A DNA stretch of 64,000 nucleotides from assembly GCA_001604005.1 (NCBI GenBank), contig LVAM01000010.1, forward strand, positions 209,079-273,078, read 5' to 3'. How positions within the stretch are numbered: the first letter of the stretch is position 1; each line of letters opens with the position of its first letter. Source of the stretch: Clostridiales bacterium Firm_07 (GTDB taxonomy: Bacteria; Bacillota; Clostridia; Oscillospirales; CAG-272). Of this stretch, positions 10,425-20,186 are shown one piece after another. Made by a program: the position numbers and the translations under genes. The notes below the pieces were generated by a model. It had not been told where the DNA came from, made no database searches, and saw nothing but the letters and a program-made list of their open reading frames with translations.

Positions 10425-10510
10425 GAGGTTTGACGAATTTTTATCATTTTTTGGCATTCACGCACGCCTTGTCGGTCACGCGCGCGCACTTTTTGTGAAA
10501 AATGCAACAA

Positions 10511-12187
10511 TCAGCTTTCAAACACCGCGCGCATTGCCGCGTGTTTCTCCTCTGCCTCCGCTTTGTCTTTGCCGGTCACGCAATAATAGTATTTGCATTT
10601 CGGCTCGGTGCCGCTGGGGCGCACCGCCACCCAACTGCCGTCGGCAAGCAGGAAGCGGAGCACGTTGGAGGGCGGAAAGCCCTCTTTTTCCATTTCGGGC
10701 GCAAGATAATCTTCCTCGCGCACCACGGGCACGCCGCGCACCTCGCGGGGCGGGTTTTTGCGCAGTTTGTCAAGAAGCGCCGCGATCTTCGCCGATCCTC
10801 CCGCTTCCTTATGCACGACGTTGGTCTGGGCGTCAAGGAAATAGCCGAACTCGGCGTAGAGATCGTTCAGCACGTCCCAGAGCGATTTTCCTTTCGATTT
10901 ATAATATGCCGCCGCCTCGCAGAGCATCAGCGACGCCTGCACGCCGTCCTTGTCGCGGGCGAAATCGGCGATCAGACAGCCGTAACTCTCCTCGTATCCG
11001 AAAACGTACGTGCCGCCGCCCACGGTCTCATAAGTGTGGATCTTGTCGCCGATGAATTTGAAGCCCGTCAGGGTTTTGGCAACGCGCACGCCGTATTTGC
11101 GGCAAATGCAGTCGCCCAGCGTGGAGGTCACCACCGTGTTGCACATCACGGCGTCGGCGGGCAACGTGCCGTTTTCTTTGCGGAATTCCAAAATATATTG
11201 CAGCAAAATCGCGCCCGACTGGTTGCCGCTGATCAGCGCGTATTCTCCGTCCTTTTTCGCCACCACGCCCAAGCGATCGCAATCGGGGTCGGTGGTGATG
11301 GCAATGTCGGCGCCGGTGTCGTGCACGTAGCGGAGCGCCAGTTCATAGGCTTCCTTGTTTTCGGGGTTGGGGCTCTTCGTATTGGAAAAATCGGGATCGG
11401 GCGCGCATTGCTCCGTCACCGGGATCACGCGGTAACCGCAGCGCGCAAGCACTTCGCGCACCGGGATATTGCCCGTGCCGTGCTGCGGAGAATAAACCAC
11501 GGCAAAATCGTCACGCGGCACGTCGGGGCGAAGCCGTATGCTCATCACCGCGCGGTAATACGCCTCGTCCACGTCGGGACCGAGCACTTCAATGAGATCG
11601 CCCGCTTCTTCCCTCGTCAGCGATTTGATCGACAGCGGGTCGTCGATCTTTTCGATGATCGCGCCCAAAATGTCGGTGTAAGCGGGGATCAACTGACACC
11701 CCTCTTTGTCGTACAGTTTGTAGCCGTTGTATTCCGGCGGGTTGTGCGAAGCGGTGATCACCACGCCGCCCGCCGCGTGCATATAGCGCACCGAGAAAGA
11801 AAGTTCCGGCGTGGTGCGCAGGGCGTCGAAAATATACGTCTTGATGCCCTGGGCGGCAAGAACACCCGCCGTCTCAAAGCAAAACTCACGGCTCATATGG
11901 CGGTTGTCGTGTCCGATCACCACGCCGTTTTTGAGCACCGCGGGATCCGCGTACTCTTTGAGATACCGCGCGTATCCGAGCGTGGCTTTCCGCACCGTGT
12001 AGCGGTTCATACGCGCCGTCCCGGCGCCGATCACACCGCGCATACCCGCGGTGCCGAACGAGATCTCCTCTCCGAAACGCTCCGCGATCGCGGCGTCGTT
12101 TCCTTCGATGGCTTGCAACTCCGCGCGGGATTCTTCGTCAAGGTAAGGGCTGTTTAACCAAGCTGAATATGTTTTTTTCGCGTCCAT
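10511..12187 (-). CDS. pgcA: Phospho-sugar mutase (phosphoglucomutase/phosphomannomutase family)
   Basis: [66 protein letters not shown]. Confidence 0.92.
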   Translation of the reverse strand: MDAKKTYSAWLNSPYLDEESRAELQAIEGNDAAIAERFGEEISFGTAGMRGVIGAGTARMNRYTVRKATLGYARYLKEYADPAVLKNGVVIGHDNRHMSREFCFETAGVLAAQGIKTYIFDALRTTPELSFSVRYMHAAGGVVITASHNPPEYNGYKLYDKEGCQLIPAYTDILGAIIEKIDDPLSIKSLTREEAGDLIEVLGPDVDEAYYRAVMSIRLRPDVPRDDFAVVYSPQHGTGNIPVREVLARCGYRVIPVTEQCAPDPDFSNTKSPNPENKEAYELALRYVHDTGADIAITTDPDCDRLGVVAKKDGEYALISGNQSGAILLQYILEFRKENGTLPADAVMCNTVVTSTLGDCICRKYGVRVAKTLTGFKFIGDKIHTYETVGGGTYVFGYEESYGCLIADFARDKDGVQASLMLCEAAAYYKSKGKSLWDVLNDLYAEFGYFLDAQTNVVHKEAGGSAKIAALLDKLRKNPPREVRGVPVVREEDYLAPEMEKEGFPPSNVLRFLLADGSWVAVRPSGTEPKCKYYYCVTGKDKAEAEEKHAAMRAVFES

Positions 12188-12364
12188 ATTGCTCTCCTTT
12201 TCAAGGCGGCTGTCGTCGCTCAAACTTACTTTTTCAGTATAACATATTTTTTCCCGTTTTGCAATCTGTCGCCGATTTTTTCTTCATTATTTTATTTTGA
12301 GGCAAAAATTTTGCCCCGTCCGCCTCTCCTTTTCGGGAAAAACGCGCTTTTTTTCGCCCTTTGC

Positions 12365-12393
12365 TTGACAACGCTCCGCTTTGCGTTTATAAT
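12365..12393 (+). promoter_or_regulatory. proS promoter
   Basis: TTGACA-N17-TATAAT. Confidence 0.8.
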
Positions 12394-12424
12394 GGGAAGG
12401 AAATCAAGCCGAAAGGATCAAACT

Positions 12425-13864
12425 ATGGCACAGGAAAAGAAATTGGTGGAACAGATCACCGCAATGGACGAGGATTTTGCAAAATGGTATACCGACATTT
12501 GCAAAAAAGCCGATCTCATTGACTATTCTTCGGTCAAAGGCTGTATGGTCATTCGTCCATACGGATACGCCATTTGGGAAAACATTCAAAAAATTCTCGA
12601 TACGCGCTTCAAGGAACTCGGCCACGAAAACGTCTATATGCCGATGTTCATTCCGGAGTCGCTCCTCAACAAAGAAAAAGATCACGTGGCGGGCTTTGCG
12701 CCCGAAGTCGCGTGGGTAACGATGGGCGGCAGCGAGCAGCTCACCGAACGCCTTTGCGTGCGTCCCACCTCGGAAACGCTCTTTTGCGAGCATTACGCCA
12801 ATATCATCAAATCCTATCGCGATCTGCCCAAACTCTATAACCAATGGTGTTCGGTCGTGCGCTGGGAAAAAACCACCCGTCCGTTTCTGCGGAGCCGGGA
12901 GTTTCTCTGGCAGGAAGGACACACGATGCACGCCACGGCAGAAGAGGCGCGTGCCGAAACCGTGCAAATGCTGAACGTGTACGCGGATTTTCACGAAAAG
13001 GATCTGGCGATCCCCGTCATCAAGGGCGCAAAAACGCCGTCGGATAAATTTGCGGGCGCGGAAGACACTTACGCCATTGAGGCGCTGATGCACGATGGAA
13101 AAGCCCTGCAAGCCGCCACCTCGCACTATTTCGGAGACGGGTTTGCCCGTGCTTTCGACATCACCTATACTGACAAAGATAACAAATTGGTGCATCCTTT
13201 CCAAACCTCGTGGGGTTGTACCACCCGTATGATCGGCGGCATCATTATGACGCACGGCGACGACCGCGGGTTGGTCCTTCCTCCCGCCGTCGCGCCCATT
13301 CAGGTGGTGATCGTGCCGGTCGCCGCGCATAAAGAAGGCGTGCCGGAAGCCGCCGCGGCACTCCACGAAACGCTGAAAAACGCCGGTATACGCGTAAAAA
13401 CCGACGACAGCAACGAAAGCCCCGGTTGGAAATTCGCCGAATACGAGATGAAGGGCGTGCCGCTGCGTCTCGAAATCGGCCCGCGCGATATCGCTGCGGG
13501 GCAATGCGTGGCGGTAACGCGCCACAACGGCGAGAAAACCGTGTTGCCGCTTGACGGCATCGCCGACGCCGTGCAAGATCTTCTTGTCGCCGTGCGGGAC
13601 GGTATGTATGAAAAAGCGCTCGCCAACCGCGAGCGGCGCACGTTTGTCTGCCACAATCTTGACGAGGTGCGCTCGGCCCTCTCGAACGGCGACGGTTTTA
13701 TCAAGGGTATGTGGTGCGGCGACGAGGCTTGCGAAGACAAGATCAAAGCCGAGACCGGCGTCGGTTCGCGTTGTATGCCGCTCGAGCAGGAACATTTGGG
13801 CGATACCTGTATCTGTTGCGGAAAACCCGCCAAACATATGGTCCTTTTCGCCAAAGCATATTGA
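12425..13864 (+). CDS. proS: Prolyl-tRNA synthetase
   Basis: Class II aaRS motifs, [57 protein letters not shown]; 480 aa. Confidence 0.96.
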   Translation: MAQEKKLVEQITAMDEDFAKWYTDICKKADLIDYSSVKGCMVIRPYGYAIWENIQKILDTRFKELGHENVYMPMFIPESLLNKEKDHVAGFAPEVAWVTMGGSEQLTERLCVRPTSETLFCEHYANIIKSYRDLPKLYNQWCSVVRWEKTTRPFLRSREFLWQEGHTMHATAEEARAETVQMLNVYADFHEKDLAIPVIKGAKTPSDKFAGAEDTYAIEALMHDGKALQAATSHYFGDGFARAFDITYTDKDNKLVHPFQTSWGCTTRMIGGIIMTHGDDRGLVLPPAVAPIQVVIVPVAAHKEGVPEAAAALHETLKNAGIRVKTDDSNESPGWKFAEYEMKGVPLRLEIGPRDIAAGQCVAVTRHNGEKTVLPLDGIADAVQDLLVAVRDGMYEKALANRERRTFVCHNLDEVRSALSNGDGFIKGMWCGDEACEDKIKAETGVGSRCMPLEQEHLGDTCICCGKPAKHMVLFAKAY

Positions 13865-13952
13865 TTTTTGATCCCCCTTCCCTCGTTTCAGTCATAAAAA
13901 TGCCTTACGGTGCGTATCTTTTGACAGGAACAAAATGGGAAGGGGGATTTTT

Positions 13953-14438
13953 ATGTTCATTTATTCCATGCGAGCGGGCACGCTCCGTTTTTTCGCCGTC
14001 GTATGCGTGGCGCTTGCCGTACTTGTAGCGCTCATCGCTTTTGTACCGGAGCTGCAACCCGTCGCCGCCGCGGCGCCGCTTGACGGCGAAACCGAACACG
14101 TACGCTATGATAAAATCAAAAACAACGCGGACCGTGTCTCGTTTCTCGCGCAATGGGGCTGGCAAGTGGAAGAAGAACCGGTGGAAACGGTGACCGTGAC
14201 CATTCCGCAGGATTTCGATAAAGTTTTCGCGGCATACAACGAGCTGCAAAAAGCGCAAGGGCTGGATCTTTCCGCTTACAGCGGTAAAAACGCGGAACGT
14301 ATCACCTATAAGATCACGAATTACGAGGGCTACGACGGCACGGTTTACGCCAATCTTTTCGTATTTCGCCATCGCGTCATCGGCGGAGACGTCTCGGCGG
14401 CGGAAAAGGACGGTTTCGTCAGAGGCTTTGCCGGTTAA
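13953..14438 (+). CDS. DUF4830-like secreted/membrane-anchored protein
   Basis: N-terminal TM; FLAQWGWQVEEEPVETVTVTIPQDFDKVFAAYNELQKAQGLDLSAYSGKNAERITYKITNYEG...VYANLFVFRHRVIGGDV resembles DUF4830 (start could be 13935). Confidence 0.65.
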   Translation: MFIYSMRAGTLRFFAVVCVALAVLVALIAFVPELQPVAAAAPLDGETEHVRYDKIKNNADRVSFLAQWGWQVEEEPVETVTVTIPQDFDKVFAAYNELQKAQGLDLSAYSGKNAERITYKITNYEGYDGTVYANLFVFRHRVIGGDVSAAEKDGFVRGFAG

Positions 14439-14707
14439 GTGCCCTCCCGTATCGCTTTTCGACCTCTTGGCATCATCGGAACGGTCAGCGCTTGCTTACC
14501 GTTCCTTTTTTGTGATTTTCGCACATTATTCAGTAATATTCTAATAAAAAATCGCTCTCTTTTGTGCAAAATGTCAAATTTGAATAAAATGCAAATTTTT
14601 TTTGTTTTTTCTTCCCCGTTTTGCGATTATTATGTTATAATGTTAGATAAGCGGGGGCATTTTGCGCCTCTTCCGCCAAAACACACATTTTTGGGAGGAT
14701 CTTCTCA

Positions 14708-16570
14708 ATGAAAAAACGGATTTTCACGTACCTTTCGGTCCTGGTCGTGATGGTCGCAGCCTTGATCGTGCTGTTTGCCCTTTCGACCTCGGCGTACGCC
14801 GCCGATACCGTTGCAACGGTCACGGCCGGCAAAACAACTACCGAATATACCGCGTTGGCAGACGCATTTGCTGCCGCGGGGCAAGCCCAAAACTCGACTC
14901 TTGCACTCCAAAAATCCATCAAAAATACCGATGAGTTGGATGTCAGCGGTACATATACCTTCAATTTGAACGGTCAAACCCTTACGACCGCGACTTTGAC
15001 CGTCAAATCCGGCACCGTAACCGTTGTGGATCACTCTGCGGCTAGCAATGGTGCTATGATATGTGTCGAGGGCTCTGTTTGGCAATTGGTCGGTGGCAAT
15101 TTGACATTGAAAAATGGTAGTTACATTGCCAAAAGAGGCTATACCATTGAGAATCTCGGCACCGGCATCGTAACGCTTATCGGTGACGTAAACTTGTCTT
15201 ACGGCACCCCGGGTAAAGCGAATATACTTTTGAAATTTGCTGATACGCTTGATGTTACGAAATTCTCTACCGTACGGTATTTTTCCGTGCAGCTTGGTTG
15301 GGATTTTGAATCCGGTCAAATCGTTGCGCGCGGCGGCGAGAATAAACGAATGGCAGTCAACAACTATGACGTCACAAAATACGTTATGATCGGCGACGAT
15401 GAGGGAAATCTGATTACTCAAGGCTATGCTTTCTGGATGTGGGGCGCGGTTGCCCTGCTCTTCTTGCTCGGCATCGCCATCATTTGGTTCACCATCAGCC
15501 GTGTCCGTGCAAACAGAGAGAAGCTCTATTCCTTCTCGCTTCCCGCCTTGTTCTTTACCGCGCTCTTCTATGTTCGTATCCGTCAACGGTATGCGCTGGC
15601 AATCGCAGGCGCCTTCTGCTTGATCGCGCTCTTCCACTCCATTATGATCCTGCACCGTCAAAAGAAGCAGATCAAGGCAAAACAAGCGGAGAGAGACGAG
15701 CGCGCCGCTCTCGCGGCCCGTTATGCCGGCGGTAACGTAACGAATATTACGAACAATACCACCACAATCATCAATCAACAGCAGAAGACCGATGCGCAGA
15801 TCGCGGCGGAAGAAGCCGACGTAAGACGCGCCGCCCGCACCGCCGAACTCGCCGAGGCGACCGAGGAATCCGTTGCCGAGGAAACGGTTGAAGACGCCGT
15901 AGAAGAGGCTGAAGAAACCGTTGAAGAAGCGGTCGCGGAAGAAGTTGTTGCCGAAGAGGCCGATGACGAGGCGGACGAAGACGGCGAAGAAGATGAAGAA
16001 GACGCCGACAAGACTACGATCACGGCTGTGCCGCACGTTGCAGGCTCTTCGCACGATACCGTCCTCGTGGCGGAAACCGACGAAAACGGCGCCGTTAAAT
16101 TCTCCACCTACAAACGTTCTTTCAAGGCGCGTCTCATTCAATCCGCGGAGAATTCCGACGACGTGCAATCCTACTACGAGACCGTCAAAAACGCCCTGCT
16201 TTCCTACAAGAAAGTTTCGGCGCGTATGAGTTGGAACTACGAGTCCTTCAAGAACGGACGCAATCAATTGGCGAAATTCTCCATTCGCGGCAAGACGCTG
16301 TGCCTCTTCCTCGCGATGGATCCCGCGTCGCTTGAAAACACCAAATACAACGTCAAAGACGTCAGCGATCAAAAGAAATACGCCGAAGTTCCCTGCCGGT
16401 TGCGCCTCACTTCCGGCCGCAGTGTGAAATGGGCGCTTGAACTGATCGCCAAACTTGCCGAGGAGAAACAGCTGGTCGCCAATCCGAAATTCGAAGCGCA
16501 GGCATACCGTCTGCCCTTCGAAAAGACCGAAGCCCTCATCGAGCAAGGCCTGATCAAAAAGCCTCGATAA
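14708..16570 (+). CDS. Multidomain membrane protein: signal peptide, beta-repeat-like ectodomain, 2-3 TMs, Glu/Ala-rich acidic hinge, conserved-looking C-terminal domain
   Basis: 620-aa ORF; MKKRIFTYLSVLVVMVAALIVLFALSTSAYA signal; NLNGQTLTTATLTVKSGTVTVVD; TM WMWGAVALLFLLGIAIIWFTI; EEAEETVEEAVAEEVVAEEADDEADEDGEEDEEDA hinge; C-terminal YKRSFKARLIQSAENSDDVQSYYETVKNALLSYKKVSARMSWNYE. Confidence 0.8.
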   Translation: MKKRIFTYLSVLVVMVAALIVLFALSTSAYAADTVATVTAGKTTTEYTALADAFAAAGQAQNSTLALQKSIKNTDELDVSGTYTFNLNGQTLTTATLTVKSGTVTVVDHSAASNGAMICVEGSVWQLVGGNLTLKNGSYIAKRGYTIENLGTGIVTLIGDVNLSYGTPGKANILLKFADTLDVTKFSTVRYFSVQLGWDFESGQIVARGGENKRMAVNNYDVTKYVMIGDDEGNLITQGYAFWMWGAVALLFLLGIAIIWFTISRVRANREKLYSFSLPALFFTALFYVRIRQRYALAIAGAFCLIALFHSIMILHRQKKQIKAKQAERDERAALAARYAGGNVTNITNNTTTIINQQQKTDAQIAAEEADVRRAARTAELAEATEESVAEETVEDAVEEAEETVEEAVAEEVVAEEADDEADEDGEEDEEDADKTTITAVPHVAGSSHDTVLVAETDENGAVKFSTYKRSFKARLIQSAENSDDVQSYYETVKNALLSYKKVSARMSWNYESFKNGRNQLAKFSIRGKTLCLFLAMDPASLENTKYNVKDVSDQKKYAEVPCRLRLTSGRSVKWALELIAKLAEEKQLVANPKFEAQAYRLPFEKTEALIEQGLIKKPR

Positions 16571-16579
16571 AAATCGCAA

Positions 16580-16617
16580 AGCCGGCGGGAAGAAAACTTC
16601 CCGCCGGCTTTTTGTCA
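16580..16617. terminator. Bidirectional terminator
   Basis: AAGCCGGCGGGAAGAAAACTTCCCGCCGGCTTTTTG. Confidence 0.8.
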
Positions 16618-17073
16618 GAGAAAGCGTTTCAGCATTTCGAGATTATGCTCCTCAAAATGCACGACTTCGCGCGCGAGACGCACCGCCGCGTCGCACGCGG
16701 TGTCCCCCGCGTGATCGTTGAGCAGTTTCGTCATATCCGTGATCCCCATATTGGAGCCCTCCACCATCATTTCCGCGATATGGCTTGTGGTCGAATCCAT
16801 CATCGTATGGACCGCCATTCCCATTCGGGCGAAAAGGCGCGTGGCAAGATTTTCCTCTTTGGGCTTGACGCCGCGCTCCGTAAGAGCGCGCGCGGCATCC
16901 GCCGCGTATTTTTCATATCCGTCCAGCTGCATCGTCATAATACTGCGCAGCGCGTCCTCGCGCACGTGCGGTAATAAATTGATGATGGAATCGGCGCCCA
17001 TCTTTGTGTTTTTATAGATCTCGCTGAAAAAGTATTCGGCGCTTGTCACATCTTTTACTTTGGTAGCAGACAT
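16615..17073 (-). CDS. Hypothetical all-helical (possibly ferritin-like) protein
   Basis: 152 aa; helical EYFFSEIYKNTKMGADSIINLLPHVREDALRSIMTMQLDGYEKY... with HFEEHNLEMLKRFL. No firm family assignment. Confidence 0.6.
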   Translation of the reverse strand: MSATKVKDVTSAEYFFSEIYKNTKMGADSIINLLPHVREDALRSIMTMQLDGYEKYAADAARALTERGVKPKEENLATRLFARMGMAVHTMMDSTTSHIAEMMVEGSNMGITDMTKLLNDHAGDTACDAAVRLAREVVHFEEHNLEMLKRFL

Positions 17074-17091
17074 CGCTTGTCCCTCTTTTCA

Positions 17092-17139
17092 AAAAAATAC
17101 TGTCACGCGATAGTATGCGCGTGACAGTATTTTTTTATA
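17092..17139. terminator. Terminator downstream of dnaC-like gene
   Basis: AAAAAATACTGTCACGCG...CGCGTGACAGTATTTTTTT. Confidence 0.75.
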
Positions 17140-17142
17140 CGA

Positions 17143-18138
17143 TCAATGCAATTTTTGACGCCGCACGTCGGTGCCCGCAAAAACGAGGGGCCTAAATTCT
17201 CCCAATATGCGGCTGGCAATGCGATCCGCGTAGCGTTTGCGCAGTTCGGTTCCGGTGAGGTTGGTATTGAAGATCATCGGCAACCCGCGCGAGATGCGCT
17301 CGTTGAGAACATAGTAAAGGCACGACGACGTAAACTGATTGGTCACCTCGGTGCCGAGATCGTCTAAAATCAACAATTCGCACTCGGTAAAACGCGCGGT
17401 TTCATCTCCCGCTCCCGGCGCCAGGCGGTCTCCCCGCATCCCGTCGCTTCCCGCACCGAAGCGCACGCGCTCAAACTCGGAAAACAGTTCGATGGCGCCG
17501 ACGTACACCACGTCAAATCCCCGCTCGATCACACGGCGGGCAACTGCCGTGGAAAGGTGCGTTTTGCCCAGTCCCGTATTGCCGCAAAGAAGCAAATTGC
17601 CCGCGTTCGTCGTAAAAGTTTCGGCGTAATCCCGCAGGATCTGCAAATTTCGCTTCATCTGTTCGAGAACGAGCGGATCGTCTTTGTAAAAATCCAAGCG
17701 GAACGTACCGAAAGACTGCGTTTCAAGCAGTTTGCCGAGCCCCGACGAAGCAAGCCCCGCAAGGATCAGTTCGCGGCGCATACAATCGCACATTTTCGTT
17801 TCGACAAACCCGCTGTCCATACAGGTCGGGCACTCAAAGGGCGGCTTCGTATAATCCTTGGGATAGCCGAGCGCGGCAAGGCATGCCGCACGGCGCTTTT
17901 GCAGCGCCTCGTTTTTCTCCCGGATCTCCGAAAGCCTTTTTTCGTACGTATCGCCGCCCGACAGCGCCGCCTCCATAATGTCAAGCCCCGTGCGGTTGAG
18001 GGCGCGGTCGATCTCCTCGATTTCGGGAGAGGCGGCGTGCACCTCTCGCATACGCGCATCCGCTATGTCCTGCGCGCGCTGATATTTGGTCTGATACGCC
18101 GCGCGGATCTTGCGGTAGTTTTCTCTGTTATAAGCCAC
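17143..18138 (-). CDS. dnaC: Helicase loader, DnaC/DnaI-type AAA+ ATPase with N-terminal Cys cluster
   Basis: NLLLCGNTGLGKTHLSTAVARRVIERG, LLILDDLGTEVTNQF, CPTCMDSGFVETKMCDC zinc-binding-like motif. Confidence 0.9.
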   Translation of the reverse strand: MAYNRENYRKIRAAYQTKYQRAQDIADARMREVHAASPEIEEIDRALNRTGLDIMEAALSGGDTYEKRLSEIREKNEALQKRRAACLAALGYPKDYTKPPFECPTCMDSGFVETKMCDCMRRELILAGLASSGLGKLLETQSFGTFRLDFYKDDPLVLEQMKRNLQILRDYAETFTTNAGNLLLCGNTGLGKTHLSTAVARRVIERGFDVVYVGAIELFSEFERVRFGAGSDGMRGDRLAPGAGDETARFTECELLILDDLGTEVTNQFTSSCLYYVLNERISRGLPMIFNTNLTGTELRKRYADRIASRILGEFRPLVFAGTDVRRQKLH

Positions 18139-18147
18139 TTGTCTGCC

Positions 18148-19137
18148 TCACTTCCCTTCGGGTTTTCCGTAGGTGCGGCGCAATGCCGCTTCAAAGAAAT
18201 CGTCGGTATCAAAACTGCCCTTGTGGTCTTTTTTCTGCCGTTTGTATTCCGCGATCGCGCGATCGACGTCGCGAAGCGTGCGATATCCTTCCGCGTACCA
18301 GCGCTCCAAGATCGTGTTGGTATAAGAAAATCTTGCTTCTCCGATACTATCCACGGTGATCTCCCACGCGCGCTCGATGACGTCGTCGGCATATTGCATA
18401 CGGCAAAGCCACGATTCGATCATCTTTTTCTCTTTGGGCGTCAACGATCTGCCGGCTGCGCCGAACATCGCGCGTATCTTGCCGCTTTTTTCCGCCATCA
18501 TCTCAATATTCTGCAACCGTTCTTCAAGCGCCGCGGCGTCCACAATGCCCTCGTCGTGCAGTGAAATTGCCGTTTTCTCCACATAGCGCATGGATTTTTT
18601 ACCCATACGCACGCAGTGCGATAATATCAGCACGATGCTCTCGTCGTCAAATCCCAAATAATCCGCAAGCCCCGCGATCACGCGCACTTCGGAGGTGTTG
18701 AAGATCTTTCCGTAAACCTGTTGACACTCGTTGACAAGCGACGCGAGATTGTTGCGGCGCTCCAACACTTCGGAAAGTTCTTCCGACGAATAAACGGGAA
18801 GTCCGCCGTCCGCGATCAACTGTGGCGCGTGATCGACCGCACCGGAAGGCAACGCGTCTTTTGCCATTGTCGTCTCTTGCTTTTGCGCGTTCTCCTCTGT
18901 TACCAGAATGCCCGCGCCGCGCCAAAAGGAGAGCGCCGACTCGATCTCGCCGCGCGTGAAAGCACGCGCGGTCTCGATTTTGTCGATCGCCGCGTCAAGA
19001 TCCACGCGCGACAGCGGTTCCGCGGCAAGCGCAAACAGCACGGCAATTTCCTTTTTGCCCGCCTTTCCGACAAAAGAAACGACTTCCGCGGGAAGCGTCA
19101 AAACCTCGTTTTTATAGGAAAAGAGCAATCTTTTCAT
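18148..19137 (-). CDS. DnaD-domain replication protein
   Basis: VYGKIFNTSEVRVIAGLADYLGFDDESIVLILSHCVRMGKKSMRYVEKTA plus C-terminal DnaB/DnaD-like repeat (KKMIESWLCRMQYADDVIERAWEITVDSIGEARFSYTNTILERW). Confidence 0.9.
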   Translation of the reverse strand: MKRLLFSYKNEVLTLPAEVVSFVGKAGKKEIAVLFALAAEPLSRVDLDAAIDKIETARAFTRGEIESALSFWRGAGILVTEENAQKQETTMAKDALPSGAVDHAPQLIADGGLPVYSSEELSEVLERRNNLASLVNECQQVYGKIFNTSEVRVIAGLADYLGFDDESIVLILSHCVRMGKKSMRYVEKTAISLHDEGIVDAAALEERLQNIEMMAEKSGKIRAMFGAAGRSLTPKEKKMIESWLCRMQYADDVIERAWEITVDSIGEARFSYTNTILERWYAEGYRTLRDVDRAIAEYKRQKKDHKGSFDTDDFFEAALRRTYGKPEGK

Positions 19138-19820
19138 TGTTTTTCTCCTTTTTCCCGACAGCGCATTTCAAAGCAAAGCGTCATCAAAGAGTCACCGATA
19201 TGCACGTTTTCCACCAGCATATCGGGCGGTAAATGATCCAATTCCTTGCCGGTAAAATTCCAAAGTCCCGTGATGCCAAGCGGGATCAATCGCTCCACGA
19301 CCGATTCGATGGCTTCTTTGGGCAGTGTCAAAACGGCAATGTCCACAGTGTGATCAAGGCAAAAGTTTTCCAGTTCCGAGAGCGGCAACACCACGCCGTC
19401 TCCCACTTTTTCACCGATCACGGCGGGGGAAATATCAAACATGCCCACGATATCGACGCCGCGTTTTTCAAACATCGGATTGCGCGCAAGCGCCTTGCCG
19501 AGGTTGCCCATACCGATCACGATGGCGTGATACCCTTCGCCGACGCCCAAAAGCTCGCTGATCTTGGCATAGAGATAGTTGACGTTATATCCGTACCCCT
19601 GCTGGCCGAACCCGCCGAAACAGTTGAGGTCTTGTCTGATCTGCGACGCCGTAACGTGCATCATTTCGGAAAGTTCACCCGAACTGATCCGCAATTTTCC
19701 GTTGCGGATCAGTTCCCGCAGATATCGGAAATAACGCGGCAACCGGCGAATGACCATAGGGCTGACGCCCGTGCTTTTCGCCGCGTCGCGTTTGGTTTTC
19801 TTTTGTACGGATTTTGCCAT
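19134..19820 (-). CDS. rex: Redox-sensing transcriptional repressor Rex
   Basis: VIRRLPRYFRYLRELI...RISSGELSEMMHVTASQIRQDLNCFGGFGQQGYGYNV...AIVIGMGNLGKALARN. Confidence 0.96.
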   Translation of the reverse strand: MAKSVQKKTKRDAAKSTGVSPMVIRRLPRYFRYLRELIRNGKLRISSGELSEMMHVTASQIRQDLNCFGGFGQQGYGYNVNYLYAKISELLGVGEGYHAIVIGMGNLGKALARNPMFEKRGVDIVGMFDISPAVIGEKVGDGVVLPLSELENFCLDHTVDIAVLTLPKEAIESVVERLIPLGITGLWNFTGKELDHLPPDMLVENVHIGDSLMTLCFEMRCREKGEKQ

Positions 19821-19928
19821 ATTCCGCTCCTTTTTTGTCAAGGTGTTTTGCGCAATTTCGGAAGATTGCACAAGAAAAACTTTTTTCGTTCTCCGATAAA
19901 TTTACAAAGTAAAAATGCCGCGGAAAAG

Positions 19929-20104
19929 TTTTCCACACGGGATCATTGCATACAGTTCTCCACAGTTTCCACAAACTTTTCCACAAGAATGCCGTCAAAA
20001 TCGAGGTTTCGCGGAAATCAAACGCGAAAATCGCGCTTTTTTTGTGTATAAAATTCCGTATATTCGCGGTTTTCCACACTTTTGTGGAAAAGTGGTGTGG
20101 AAAT
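19929..20104. promoter_or_regulatory. Cluster of DnaA-box-like 9-mers upstream of rex-dnaD-dnaC
   Basis: TTTTCCACA at 19929, 19977 and 20070; TTCTCCACA at 19956; GTTTCCACA at 19965; reverse-oriented copies at 20083-20091 (TGTGGAAAA) and 20096-20104 (TGTGGAAAT). Confidence 0.6.
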
Positions 20105-20186
20105 CCGAAAATTTACAATTTACGAAAAAATTTATGCAAAGTACCGAACTCGCCCTTTTTTGCGAGTTTCCCCGAAAGGAAAGTGC

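Noticed and set aside
9316-11055. 579-aa plus-strand ORF
   Set aside because: Antisense of gapA and the 3' end of the phosphomutase; mirror ORF.
10502-12157. 551-aa plus-strand ORF
   Set aside because: Antisense of phospho-sugar mutase; the minus-strand translation has clear conserved motifs.
12404-13837. 477-aa minus-strand ORF
   Set aside because: Antisense of proS.
15840-16015. GAAGAAGC-like short repeats as a DNA repeat array
   Set aside because: Explained by Glu/Ala-rich coding of the protein hinge; not an independent repeat element.
14705-16579. 624-aa minus-strand ORF
   Set aside because: Antisense of the 14708-16570 protein, which has a signal peptide and RBS (GGGAGGATCTTCTC) on the plus strand; mirror ORF only.
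19840-20160. Replication origin (oriC) at the DnaA-box cluster
   Set aside because: dnaA, dnaN, rpmH or gidB are not nearby and gene orientation does not flip clearly here; a regulatory or titration role is more conservative.
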